Positions 18,803-31,360 of a stretch of 64,000 nucleotides of DNA are shown piece after piece. Within the stretch, counting starts at the first letter, position 1, and every line of letters begins with the position of its first letter. The stretch comes from Blasia pusilla (Eukaryota > Marchantiophyta > Marchantiopsida > Blasiales), in assembly GCA_050084515.1 (NCBI GenBank), contig CM114272.1, positions 38,688,001 through 38,752,000 of the forward strand, read 5' to 3'. The notes beneath the pieces are model-generated. The model ran no database searches. It was given only the letters and a program-made list of their open reading frames with translations, and had not been told where the DNA came from. Made by a program: the position numbers and the translations under genes.

Positions 18803-20993
18803 GGAACCCATGTAACTTACAAATTTTCTGACGGGTTGAGTTTGGATGTGCAGGATTGTATCGGAGGGGAATGTCACCCACCACTGGATCCAGGACTGCG
18901 ATCGGGTGAAGAAGGTGCTTACGACGCACCCGGCAGAGTACAAGGGGTTCTTGGGCGATGCCCTGGTAAATCAGATGCTTGCAATAAAACAGAAGGGTGC
19001 ACAGATAAAAAAGAAGACTTGGGCAAATAAGTTTATTTCCCAAGATGCACCCGTAACAATCCTTTGCTGGTCGAAGATACATGCCGCGAAGAAGAGCGCT
19101 GCACTGGAGCTGGAGCAGAGGGAGAAAGTATCTGGGTCTGAGCGCGCGAAATTCATCCAAGCTGTAGTATCTGCAGCCACGAAATACACGGCGAGCAAGA
19201 TGCAGCGCTACATCAACATTCTCAACCCCGAACTTGGTCCGGAGTTTTACAAGGAGCTGAAGGCGATTATCAGCGCCGGTGAAAGGGATGAAGATCCGCA
19301 AGGTCGGATTGGGGAGAAAGTGTCCCTGGATCGCGTGCATCGGTTTGCGTTGTCCGGCATAACTGAGTTTAGGAGGATCCGACTAATGAAAATCAGCCTC
19401 GAGGGCACAGAGGCCCAGAAGAGGGCGGCACACCATCCTTCGGGTGTGTCCGATCCAATGATCTCCAACTGGCTCCGCGAATGGTCGTTTTGGGACGCGT
19501 TGCGGGTTATCGGGAAGTCCGTGCTGGACGGTCTGCAAGCGGAGCTCAAAAGATTAGAGCCCATTCTGGATGAAGCAAACCTGGAAAGTTCTGTAGATTT
19601 CGAGGTTTGGCTTGACGAAATCCGGGACAAGCCAATAAAAAACCCAGATTCAAGACGATGTTCAAGGGTTGCATCCTCCCTCAGGCAGAGCTTGACAAAG
19701 AAATCGAGGGGAAAAAACGGGATCAAGCAAAGAAGAAGCGAGATCTATAGGAGCAGGCGGCCGATTCAGTTCGAGTAAAAGCTGCCCAACGGATGGTCTT
19801 CAGGTACCTCGTCCACTGTAAGAATGCAGGTACCTGGGGAAAATTACCGGCAACCTTGAAATTGTGGGCTTCGCCGCCTGATGGAGAGACATTCTCCATG
19901 TACGACATGGAGATGGCGCAGCACATGTCCGATTGGGAGGTGGAGAATTGCCCAATTTGGCTTGACTTCAACGACCCTGAAGACATCACCAAGAAAGATT
20001 TACAAGTGCTTCATGATGCAGTGTCCTCGGGACAAGACGACATCCCCAATTTTGTGCAGTCTGAAGACTTCTTCGGAGGAGATGCGGAAGAGCAAGCCCT
20101 CGAGACAACTGAGTTGGCTTCAAAGGTCCGCACAGCCAAAGACAAATCCACAACGGGTCTCAAAGGCAAGGCGAGGGGAGGGAAGAATTCCGAGGCCGAG
20201 TCTTCCCAAAGAGAGGCTGAAGATTCAAGGCCAGAGGCGGAATCGTCCGGGCGAGCGGGGAGAGAGGGTTGGACCAGGTTCTCGACAAAAAAAACCCCAC
20301 AAGAGTCTGAGGTCATAGAGACCCCGACAAGCCGTCCGCAGACTCGGGAGAAGCGGAAGCAAGAGGTGCCAGGGTTGTCCCAAGGAGAATACAGTCCATC
20401 ATCCTTGGGAAGACACAGAGAAACAATGACCCGGACAAGCGTCTCCTTCAATTCACTCCTTTACTGGATGAGTTGAAAAGCTTCAGTTCTCAAGCGTCGA
20501 CACCAGCCATTGATAAATTGACAACGGTGGGACAAAAGCTCCAACAAAACATGCACGCTCCCTTGACGGTGAATGGAGTGGTCGAAGACGTTGCGGTGGA
20601 TCTCTTGATTGTTGATTTGCCCTCAGGGTTGTGACTGTGGGGCGAGAATCCGTCGGACGGGGTACCTGATTGGAATATGCCGCTCTCTTATGACCAAATC
20701 GCGATGTTGTTCTCCTTTGCAGACGTCTATCTGAGTGACAGGGGCTGCTTCTTAGTGTTGACTGGAGGGAGCGAGGACGAGCTCTTCAACCTCCAGTGCG
20801 TCAAGAGGTCGCTAAAGTGGAGGACGGCGCAATCGTGGATCGTAAAAAATGAGTACCCACTCCGATCAGCGACGAGTCAGATTCGGGTAAGGCTCAATTC
20901 TTGTAGTATAATCTCAAATATATATTCAAATTCGGGTAAGGCTCAATGCGTGTGAATTTCAAATAGTCTATCTCCGTTGTTTTTGTTTGTGAG

Positions 20994-21299
20994 CAACCCG
21001 TCGGAAGGCAACGGGTTGTTGGCTTAGAGCAGCCCATGCTCGGCTAAGAGCAACCCGTCGGTTTCCGACGGGTTGCATCTTTCCCGGAAACACAGGGAAA
21101 ACCGTGGTGTACCTGCAACTCGTCAGAACTCGACGGGTTGTAGTTGCTTTTGGTTTTTCCCTGTGTTTCTGGAAAGCTGCAACCCGTCGAAAAGCGACGG
21201 GTTGCTCTCAGCCGAGCATGGGCTGCTCTAGGCCAGCAACCCGTCGCCTTCCGACGGGTTGGTCAGGGACAAAACAACCCGTCGGACTCCGACAGGTTG
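20994..21299. repeat. Palindromes in intron 3 (copy B), inside a 200-bp hairpin
   Basis: Palindromes start at 20994, 21051, 21116, 21180, 21237 and 21275. The stretch 21026-21229 is itself a near-perfect inverted repeat. The left arm begins AGAGCAGCCCATGCTCGGCT and the right arm reads the same on the minus strand with one change. The symmetry centre is the palindrome at 21116-21140. Confidence 0.85.
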
Positions 21300-21923
21300 A
21301 TCCAAAGTTAGTAATTGAAAAAAGTTCTCTAGGGTCAAGCCGAGTTCTTTGGTGACGTGTTGCACATTATGCCAAGTTTCTGACATTGTTTCCAATTGGC
21401 TTCTTTACAGATGGACCACTCCTACGTTTACTGCTTCGTTCGGCCCGAGCAGAAATTCCAAGTGTTCAAGATCCAGGATCCTGTGGATCCATGCTCAAAG
21501 GGGTACAGCTTAGATAGTTTGTACAATTCCCCCCCGGGAATTTACATGCAAGACGGTACCCCACTTTTGGGAGGAAGGGAAAAGTCCCCAGCCCTGATGC
21601 AAACGCTCATCGAGCTCTGCTCAAGGCCGGGTGACTTGGTGTTCGACTTAGTGGGACTTTCAGGGGCGAGTATCAAAGGCGCATGGCAGAGTGGCAGGAA
21701 CATTCTCTACCTCGAGGGAAAGCAGGAACTGTTTGACCTTTGCAAGGAGGCAAAGGCAGAATACGAAAGGCTCGTTGGGGCGTACAACTCTCCACCGAAG
21801 CCGAGAGCTCCGGTTCCAGACCCACCATTGGTAGTGACTCCATCGTCACTTCCAACGATTCCAAAAATCGGGAAGGCAAGGCCGAAAGTAATTTTGCAAG
21901 AGCTCTCGGACGATGAAGAGTGA

Positions 21924-23536
21924 GTTCAAAGAACTCAACGACCCAGCTTGACTGCAGCGTTTGGAGTAGGGAGTTTTTTGAGGATGAGGCAAAAGATTTC
22001 ATAGAATAGATCAAATGTACAGTTTCGAGCTTTTTCCGGATGATGTAAAGGAGAATATTTTTTCAAACGATGATGGTGCTTGTAAAAGTTTGCTGAACAT
22101 TTTTTATGTCTTTTCGAATGTGATCGTCTATGTACTCCGCGGACTTCTATTTTGCAACCCGTCGGATTTCTCCTGCTTGCAACTTTTCACTTTTTGACGA
22201 TAGCACCTTTTTACCACTTCCAGGCAACTTGTCGGATTCCGACAGGTTGCCTGATCGGACTCTTTCCCTGTTGGTCCAACTTAAGAGGCAGTCTGGCGAG
22301 CTTCTTCCCTTGGCACCTTCCCCTCAACTCGTAAAACAGGCGTAGGCTTCTTTTCTTCTCTCAGGCGTGTTGGATTCCTACTACCTGTGCGATTGCCATA
22401 ATGGTATTACCGGGGACAGAGCACATATTGATACTGGATGGGTGTCACATTGCAGAGCGTACAAGGTATACTACTGAGGAAGGCGGTGGGACTCAAATCA
22501 GGTTACATGGGACCGTTATGGTGTACCTAGGGGGGGGGGCCAAGGCTCTCGAATTCGCCAACATTTTTTATCCCCGTCTACAATCGGCCAGAGGAGCCAC
22601 ATGTATCCCAGGACATTCCTTTTGTACTGTCACCGAGGAGAGTTAGGAGTAAATTTGTAGATGAAAAGGTTGAAGAAATCATAGACTAGATCAAATGTAC
22701 ATTTCCGAGGTTCCTTCGGAGGTAATAAAGGATGATATTTTTTCAACCCATAATGGTGTTTGTAAAAGTTTGCTGGAATATTTTTTCAGACTTGTGGATT
22801 GTGTTCTTTTAGCTACTCAGAATTACAATTTTGCAACCCGTATGATTATGACGGGTTGCAACTTTTTGCTTTTTGCCCACTGCAACTTTTTAACCATTTC
22901 CAGGCAAGCTGTCGGATTTCGACATGTTGACTGCTTGAGTGATCAGACTCTTTCCCTGTGACACCAACTTCTGACGCATTGTGGCGGGCTTCTTAACTTT
23001 TGGCTCGTTTCCCTACATTCGTCAAACCAGTTGTAGGCTTATTTTCTTGTCTAAGATGTGCAGGATTCCTACCTGAGTTGCAACCTGTAAAATTCCGATG
23101 GGTTGCAAGAGTTGCAACCTGTAAAATTCCGATGGGTTGCAAGAGTTGCAACCTGTAAAATTCCGACGGGTTGGGAGGATCTGAATGAAGGGACATCACT
23201 TCCTCTTTACTCCAGACAGCTAACAATCTTTTGGTTCAATTATCGTCTCATGTGTTCACATTTCACAAAGTTGGTCTTGAGCAGACACCACTCATAACCA
23301 ACAGAAAGTTGGTTATAAGGAAATTCAGGGGAGGCCATGATGCAGGCAACAATCCCTGCAAAAAGAGAGGTAGGCATCGTACCGATGCGCATCCGGGTGG
23401 TCCTCCAACAAAAATACCCATGGGCACTGCTTATTGTAGACCGAGACAGGCAATGTTAAGAAACTTAGGCTCACATGGAGAGTGATGGAAAAATGTTTGT
23501 AGTGGTCTTATGATGTCTATTTTTTTTTCAGCCCCT
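21924..23536 (+). other. MULE 3' flank (copy B)
   Basis: Contains palindromes near 22157, 22224 and 22833, two related blocks starting ATGTACAGTTTCGAGC (22015) and ATGTACATTTCCGAGG (22695), and a decayed exon-like block at 22380-22690. It ends in the conserved subterminal sequence CTTAGGCTCACATGGAGAGT (23465-23484). No intact gene. Confidence 0.6.
23075..23175 (+). repeat. 34-bp tandem repeat, three units
   Basis: Units at 23075-23108, 23109-23142 and 23143-23175 are nearly identical. Each holds one altered palindrome (GCAACCTGTAAAATTCCGAT then GGGTTGC). A and C copies do not show this triplication. Confidence 0.85.
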
Positions 23537-24545
23537 GGAAGAGTCTCCTAAAGAGTCCCATATGGAAGCTCTTTGTTCCCTAAAGAGTCTCCTATGGAAG
23601 CTCTTTGTCTCTCTTCTTGGTGATCTGCAGCAGCCTTCCGTGCACTCCTTGCTGAATGTCTTTGATGCCGCTCACTCATAAGTCTCGTTTTCTTTTGGTG
23701 TGGACTCCACAGCTCCCCGGCAGTGGCGCCAAAATGTCTTACTTGGTAATACATGGCCAGCACACAACCCAGGTGAAAATATTGCTAGTTCCACCAGTTC
23801 GGTCCCATATAAGAGCTTAGGGCCAGATCAAAAGATCATAACTCTATGATGTACTCCTTAACAGCTGTAAACCCCACCTCTTTACCTTAAGAGGCTGGAG
23901 AAACCCTCTCCACTTCAGTATCACAATCCTTTCCTCACCCCACTAACCAAAACTCCTTCCATTCTCTTGAGTGCTTTGAGTGGAGTGGCCAGTGGAACCC
24001 AACAAGCACACTCTACTTAGAAATCACAGTCAAGAATGACCAGGGCAGCATAAGGTCCTCCAATGTGTTGCCTTGGACTAGTTGAATGTACCAAGGAAAT
24101 CCTCTAAAGCACACCCAACTCCTAACTGATCAGGTAGTGCAATCACCTTTTTCTCCTCACCGAGTATCTAGTGAGAGCTTGGGTGTAGTTTTGAGTCCTT
24201 AGATAGAGTGCTCAGTGGAAATTCAACCAGCACACCTACTCAAGGCTCACAACTAGAGACTACTAAACAACATAAGGCCATCCAATACGATGTCTAGTAT
24301 AATCATCCACCTCCAGGGTAGCCTGAAAGGGGAGCAACTCTCTATTTGCTCAAACCAACACCCATATCCCTTCACTTTGTATTTTTGGACAATTTTTGGC
24401 TGGTTTTTGAGAAAGGGTAACAGCAATTCTAAGGGTGGGGTCCAATGGAGTAGCGACCTCGTTTCTGGCGGACAGCAATGAAAGTACATCAGTTTCTCGT
24501 CGTAACTGTCAGATACATAGTGTTGAGGGTTGACGACCCTTGACA
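23537..24545 (-). mobile_element. gypsy 5' end fragment (LTR, primer site, gag start)
   Basis: The LTR spans 23735-24545; on the minus strand it starts TGTCAAGGG and ends AAGTAAGACA. The primer site TGGCGCCACTGCCGGGGA lies just inside (23731-23714). A short Gag-like start (MSERHQRHSARSARKAAADH) follows at about 23676. The rest of the element is missing where it joins MULE copy B. Confidence 0.75.
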
Positions 24546-25942
24546 ATCGCCCGGACCTCCCTTCCATGGGACCCGGCCCTAAAAGTCATCCGGCTAGCTC
24601 AACATGTAACCTCCGTTCTCCTCGTTTGTTGGTCAAGTTTTCTTATGATAAAATGTCGAGATTGAACAAATGCTTAGATTGGTTTTTTCAAACACGTATG
24701 GGACTCTGCAATTTTTTTTATGAGAATAGAAAGCCTACATAAAAGGGAGATGGGAGAACCCATTAAATGTGCAAAAGAAAGGGGACTAAGGAGTCGATAA
24801 AGCCAAGGCCATACCTAAATGGGGTGAAAGATAAAATAGCGCAGGGGGAGTGTCGTACCGCCTAAACTCACCACTCACCAATAACAAAGACAATATCAGA
24901 TACCCCTAGAGAAATATGGCTACCACTAAGAGGGCTTCTAGCACTAGAGTCTCTCAAGGCATGACCCTGTCTTACGAGCCCATTGGCTCGGGCACGCTAC
25001 AAAGCTATGGAGACATATTGCCTCCAATAAAGAATCGTAGTAGCTAAAGACAATGCATTTCTTGACTAAAGATGATGGGTGCAGTTTTTAAGTAACAACT
25101 CAAACCTCTCCGCCATAGCCCTATACATCTCTATGGCTAGGGGGACAAATTGATGTGCATCAGTAAGTCGAGTGTAGAGATGGGGCTTCGCCGTCATGGT
25201 TGCCACTCCTCCTTGTAGCAATCTCCCATATGCCACCACATGAGCTCGCACAAACTGCCACGTAGGATCCATCACTACATTGGAAAGTATTTGACGCAAT
25301 AGAGTTAAGGGGTTTGTTACAAAACTAAGCAAACAACATCGGCATGGATAAGGCTTAGTAATCTAAAGTATAATTGTTACAGAAATCGTAGTTATTTTAC
25401 AAGATTGTTCTAATCTAAAATGGATGGATATGAACTAAGGAGCCTATGATAGAAATATACAATAGATCTAACTAAAGTGAAATAACCGCCTATCATTAGT
25501 AGTTATCCCTAATACAACTAGGAATGTTCTAAAATATTCAAAAATAGCTTCAAATGTCGAACCCACGTATAAGTTTACGAGATATGAAGCGACGACAAAT
25601 GTCTTGGTAACATAGAATATCATATTTTTAATAGGGTATGTATCCGGAGAGAATCTATATTATTATTGTAGAGTGCCCTATTAATTTCCAAACATCTCTT
25701 CTCTTGACACGTAGCCCTCTCTACCAATAAGATTGCTATATTGCTCGCCCAATGAGATCATTCGAAGTTGATCTAAAAATTCAATTTTGAGGTTAGTGAA
25801 GTCATTATTTGTTAATTTAAATTACCCCATGCATTGCACGGCTTTCCACTAGTTGGTCTAATAGGAGAAACAATGTGTGGCTTTTGACCTAGTTGATGAA
25901 ATACTAGTAGGACTTATTTCTATTACATCAATGTAGCTAGTG
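24546..25942. other. Unassigned intergenic sequence
   Basis: No gene recognised. A minus-strand open frame of 88 codons (25332-25066) has no family I can name. The stretch is AT-rich after 25330 and may be old TE debris. Confidence 0.4.
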
Positions 25943-26955
25943 TGTCGTGCGCCTACTCTCCTTGAACGTTAATCTTGTTTGTTGCGGAAGCGTGCGTTTA
26001 GTAGGTCACGCTCTCAACGTTGATCTGCATCCAAACACGCACTTTGGTTAGTCAGGTCTTGGATCAATCATCGGGATTACTTTTTGAGTTCTCATCTTGG
26101 ACTCTCATCAAGCTCAACCTTCCTAGTTTCGCGGCTTACAACACGGGAAAATCTCGAAAGACTTGGGACAGACTTTCTGGTCGGTTCAGGAACTTGAAAC
26201 GGCGTTTCGCGCCTAGCGGTTCCAACTGTCCGATGGACATCCAATGAGTTCCTCATCAAGACTCGCACAAAGTGAATCTCGGGTTGAAATCCAAGTGTGG
26301 CGTACAAGTCCACTCCCTTGGATCAGGTTTGGGTTTCGGGTTCCCGCGCCAAACTCCCGTTCCATCCCGTGCCTCTGAAATGCCATTTGGCGCCCAAAGT
26401 GGGGATTCGTTTCCAGAGACATCTCGGAGAGGGTCCTCCCTTACTAGTACTTCTGGGGATCTCCGGGGGCCCCCTACATGTAGGGAACGACATCCGGGCC
26501 TCTCCAATTGGCCCTGAATTGTTTTCGGCCAACATCTCAGCTTTTACTTATGCGTTTGCTGAGATCTTTGGTGCGTTGGAAGTGTCTCAAGATCAGCTTT
26601 CCAACGCGCCCTTACTTGTCCCGAACACATCTTGGAGCTCAACGTTATGGTCCTAAACACAGTCAGATTCTCCCAAACGCTAGTCGTGTTCCAAACTGGT
26701 TCTCACCTCTTGGGCAACCAACCTCCCAAGACTTAACTCATCTCAAGTCTTGGCTCGCGTTTGGTCTAGGTTTCCTGGTCGCGACCACTAATGCATGAAA
26801 TGCACAACTTTGTTCCACGTTTTGTCTCTTAGACTTTTCCAAGAGACTTATCCAAACGCCTCTCCAAAGCACAAACCTCGCAGCGTGAGTTCCTTTGAGT
26901 TCTGATGTTTTTCTTGGCGCCTATTTGGTGTTGTTTGGTTATGAGGGTTGCGACA
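25943..26955 (-). repeat. gypsy solo LTR with TSD TAGTG
   Basis: On the plus strand it runs TGTCGTGC to GCGACA and is flanked on both sides by TAGTG (25938-25942 and 26956-26960). It is homologous to the LTRs at 34009-35040 and 42311-43320. No internal sequence is attached, so it is a solo LTR left by recombination. Confidence 0.9.
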
Positions 26956-26988
26956 TAGTGGGTATGTTTGAAGACTGTACATGGGAGA

Positions 26989-27147
<159 letters not shown>

Positions 27148-27234
27148 CCTCCCTCTCCTAATAAGAGGCTTGGGTTACACACACAAGGTCTAGCTCCTCC
27201 GCCACATGGTAAGAGATTCAACAAAGAGAGAATC

Positions 27235-27236
<2 letters not shown>

Positions 27237-27314
<78 letters not shown>
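27237..27314. repeat. CT microsatellite 2
   Basis: 39 CT dinucleotides. Confidence 0.98.
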
Positions 27315-27318
<4 letters not shown>

Positions 27319-27406
27319 CCCTCCCTCTCCTAATAAGAGGCTTGGGTTACACACACAAGGTCTAGCTCCTCCGCCACATGGTAAGAGATTCAACAAAGAG
27401 AGAATG

Positions 27407-27518
<112 letters not shown>

Positions 27519-28824
27519 TATCCCCTTCCCTCTCCCAAGCTCTCTCCACGGTAACCTATGCTCGCACGTCATCTCCTTGGCTCTTAACCTGCTATAGGAG
27601 GTTAAGAGCCACTTTCTAAAGTGGAAAGTCAAATATACTCAAAACTATAACTTACCCAAAATAGTAGGATTCTCAATAGCCGAACCAAAGGGGAAATCTG
27701 CTCTCTCAGATTACCTTTTGCCTCGACAGGTCTTCCTCAACCTCTTGAGCATGTGCTCCACTATCCTTGAAGGCGCTCCACTATATCTTGTCGATCTATC
27801 CTAAAAGATATGACAATTATCGTCTGTATACACATCGTTACATAATATACACCCTTATCATCAAACACCCATACAAACACACACGATCCCATGCAACCTC
27901 ATGATATCCAAACATCGAGATGATAAGTACCAAAATATCTCCAATCGTCCCTACTTGGTGGTTGGGTCCCTCTAACTCCAGATAGCCATCTATCCCTACC
28001 TACCATGACATACATCTCTAGGACGCTAAGAGCAAAAAGGTCGGGTGCTTATGTGGTCCCATTGTTAGTCGCCTTTTTGTCATCCATGTCACAAACATAA
28101 GTCAGAATCTATAATATCTGGGCACATCCATCGTCCCCAAGGAACCCTAGTGAGAGGTAGCGTCAGACATACCATATGCCATCCTCTCGAACATCCATCA
28201 CAAACTAGTAGAGTGGTTGCACCTTAGGTGGAACCACACAACATACATCGCAAGCTTGCAGGAACTACTGCTAAGCTCGAATCAACTACACTGTCAACAT
28301 TAGGAAGAGGTGACATGGCGCACAATAACATACATGGTCCTTCCAAACCATACCATCGCCTACCTATAATGAGATAACACCAGATCGCAAAGCATCACAC
28401 ATCTCAAGATAGTGCACCATGTAGTCACATCTAACGTCATAGGCATCACTCTCAATGTCACGACTTTTAGGATAAATCGGTGTGATCTAGTAGAGCACCT
28501 TTGGAGATACAAGTGGACAATCTCAGAAGATCAAGGATGACTTGCTGGGGCCACGGGTAACCTGAGACAACAAGTTTTCCCTTCGTTTCGGCTCATTTAG
28601 AGCCATTTAGATAAACTTACTATTTTGGGTAAGTTTCCATTTGGAGTACAATTGACTTTCTACTTGGGGAAGTGGCCCTTGACCCGCTACAATAGGTGAA
28701 GAGCCAAGGAGGTGACCTGCGAGCATATGTTATCGAGGAGAGAGCTTGGGAGAGGGAAGGGGGTATACCTCCAAGAGAGAGAGCTTGAGAGCTCATTCTC
28801 TCTTTGTTGAACCTCTTGGCATGA

Positions 28825-30128
28825 TGTGATACCCATAATTTTGCACTTTTAGAAATTTATACATTTTGATTCAAGGAATACAAATTCCATGAAGTGAAGA
28901 TTATACATATAAGACTGTTTTAGATATTATGTTTGTGAAATTGGAAGAATGAGTTATATTGAAATAGATAACAAGCTCCTAGGACAAGGCAAAGAGGTCG
29001 AAAGTCAAGGATTTGCCTTAGAGGAGATGGAAATGCGGTAACGAAGTCTAAAGACTAAGAGCAAAGCTTGAAAAAGAAAACAAAGCCTTATTAAGAACCT
29101 GTTTATGAAGTGCTTCGCTCTTGAACGAAGCATGATGAAGAAGAAGAGGAAGAAGTACTTTGCTCTTCGGCGAAGCACAAAGAACGAAGAACGAAGCACT
29201 TGGAACAAGAGCAAAGAATGCAGCGCTTTGTCCTCAGGAAGAGCTTCATCCTCAAGAGAAGAAGAAGAAGTCCAGACTTAGGAGCGAAGCAAAGCTAAGA
29301 CTCGAAGCGATTTCAAGCGGCACACCATTAGAGTAGTTAGGCTAGGAAGAGGCGTGACTTTTGGACCAGATAGGAAGTTAGGACAATTACGCCCAGTGGA
29401 TTCATAGCGATCATAGGAAAAGATAAGAGAACCGTAGATTAAGGTAGTTACAAACTCTCAATAGACACTAGATTTCTAAGAGACGCTTCAGATCTTTGGA
29501 CCTACTACTGCCTCGGAAGATAGTTAAGGAGCATGAAAGTAGCTATCATCATCATTCTTTCACGAAGTCCTTATGTTGTAGGAATGGTTCGAGCAAGGTA
29601 GTAGTACCCTCTTGAGCTTGTATAATACTTTGAAGCTTTCTCATTCTTGATGGAGTAGTAAAGCACTCAATTCTTCATTCTGATGTGTGATGCATATGTT
29701 TGAGAATTCTGATTGGATCTGTAGAGTGAAGAGTGAATCAGGAGAACACTTCCATCATTAGAATAATCAACACGGAGTTGTAAGAAATCTGTTCGATAGA
29801 GAGTAGCCTGCCTAGACGGATTGAGTTCCGAAAGTAGGAGAAACCAGCTTCTTGTTGAGGTCTCTATGAGGTTCTTTGATGTTGAGTGAAGATCTACTTG
29901 GGCGTGATTTCAATTCCACTTGAGAGAATCGAGGAAAGAAATCTTGGTACTAATAGAGAGAAGAATACACTGATAAGTAATTGAATTGGAATTGTAAACA
30001 CTTAACTACAACTATTGCAAGATATATGTCATCTTGAACTCTCTTTTCACATAATCGTGATCCTCTTGGGGATCGAACTCATAAAATTATTATAAAAAGA
30101 TCAATTATTGAACTTCTTGTACATTACA
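28825..30128 (+). repeat. gypsy solo LTR with TSD CATGA
   Basis: Begins TGTGATACCC and ends CATTACA, with CATGA on both sides (28820-28824 and 30129-30133). Same family as the LTR at 5955-7122. It interrupts the right arm of the inverted-repeat unit, so it is the younger insertion. Confidence 0.9.
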
Positions 30129-30202
30129 CATGAGGCGGCGGAGCTATGGTCTTGCTTGCCTTGTGTGTGTAACCCAAGCCTCTCATTAGGAGAGTGGATT
30201 TG

Positions 30203-30885
30203 TGTGATATCCACAATTTTATTCGTTTGAAGATTTACATCTTTTTATTCAAAGAAGACTTTTATATACAGTATGATTTTGATATTATGGTTGCTTAATA
30301 GAAGAATGAGTGAGATTAAAGTGAATCACGGAGCTCCAAGGACAAGGCACAGAGATAGATAATCAAGGATTTGCCTTAGAGGAGAGGAAAATACACAAAC
30401 GAAGTCTCAAGACCCAACGCGAAGCTTGGAAAAGACAACAAAGCCTTATTAAGAACCTGTTTATGAAGTGCTTTGCTCTTTAACGAAGCATGATGAAGAA
30501 GAAGAAGAGGAAGAAGTACTTCGCTCTTGAATGAAGAACGAAGCACTTGGAATAAGAGCGAAGAATGGAGCGCTTCGTCTTTAGATCAGGAGAAAGAGCT
30601 TCGTCCTCAAGTGAAGAAAAAGAGGTCCAGACTTCGCGGCGAAGCGAAGCTAAGACTCAAAGTGATTTCAAGCGGCATACCGTTAGAACAGTTAGACTAG
30701 GAAGAGGCACAACTTTTTGTATCAAATAGGAAGTTAGTACAGTTACGATCAGCGGATTCACAGGGATTGTAGGAAAAGAAAAGAGCACCATAGATCTATG
30801 TAGTTACAAATGTTGAAGAGATACCAGCTTCATCAAGAACACTTCGAATCTTTGGAACACTTCTACTTCAGAGAGTATTGTGCGC
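30203..30885 (+). repeat. gypsy LTR fragment, same family
   Basis: Begins TGTGATATCC and follows the solo LTR at 28825 for about 680 bp (GAAGC-type repeats, AAGCCTTATTAAGAACCTGT shared), then homology stops. It is a truncated copy. Confidence 0.75.
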
Positions 30886-30989
30886 CCCTTCATAAGTGGC
30901 TCCCATGTGTGTTAGATACTTTTGGGACTCTAGTTAGGTGAGTAGAAGGAGCTAGAACAAAAATCTGCAATTTAAATGGGATCATTGGT

Positions 30990-31360
30990 GCTATTTTGAC
31001 CAAGATGGTGGCAGCTCACAAATCAGATTGGGATAGGAAATTAGCTTCAACTGTTCATGCTTACAACACAGCTGAGAAGAGTACAACAGGGAAAAGTCCC
31101 TACTTCTTGGTGTATGGGTAGAACCCACTCTCGGTAGTAGAGTTGGAGTTGAAGGCTGATCATACTCTAGAAGAGCACTTCCAACCTGAAGGTGGCATGG
31201 ATAGTAGACTGGATATGATTTATGCACTAGAGGAGGAGAGAGAGGCAACATTTGGAGAAGATCAAGGCAGTCTAGCAACAAAGGAAGATGATGTTTGATA
31301 ACCGAATCAAGCATGACCCAATGAAGGATGGGGACCAGGGGCTGACATATGACAGTCGAC
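30990..31360 (+). pseudogene. gypsy integrase fragment
   Basis: Open in the forward frame with one stop: SDWDRKLASTVHAYNTAEKS, TGKSPYFLVYG, then NPLSVVELEL. This is the region after the integrase catalytic core (usual form AYR...GxTPFxLVYG). Nothing of the element upstream of it is recognisable. Confidence 0.7.

Larger units (their letters stand above)
17399..21923 (+). pseudogene. ParB-like/methyltransferase-like gene (copy B)
   Basis: Exons: 17399-17556 (5' truncated), 17638-18110, 18854-20886 and 21411-21923, all bordered by GT/AG. Exon 2 is the ParB-like domain (FFIWDGNHRFMSW). Exon 3 is a long helical region (WIQDCDRVKKVLTTHPAEY onward), a charged low-complexity stretch, then a methyltransferase-like half with DLPSG at the motif IV position (20614-20628) and a YDQIAMLFSFADVYLSDRG helix/strand. 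Exon 4 holds motif I in the form FDLVGLSGAS (21642-21671) and a Pro-rich acidic tail. The order motif IV then motif I fits N6_N4_Mtase proteins. Stops at 17728, 20631 and near 19756, and a one-base loss near 19638, break it. The full product would be about 1,200 residues, presumably nuclear. Function unknown; DNA binding or modification is inferred. Confidence 0.8.
17399..23536 (+). mobile_element. MULE copy B, truncated at both sides
   Basis: Carries the second gene from within exon 1 to its stop, plus most of the 3' flank. The left side is cut by the A2 terminus. The right side stops short of the CT-rich terminus, where gypsy sequence begins at about 23537. Confidence 0.8.

Noticed and set aside
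25066-25332. 88-codon minus-strand frame as a gene
   Set aside because: No homology recognised, no promoter or splice context; kept only as a note in the unassigned region.
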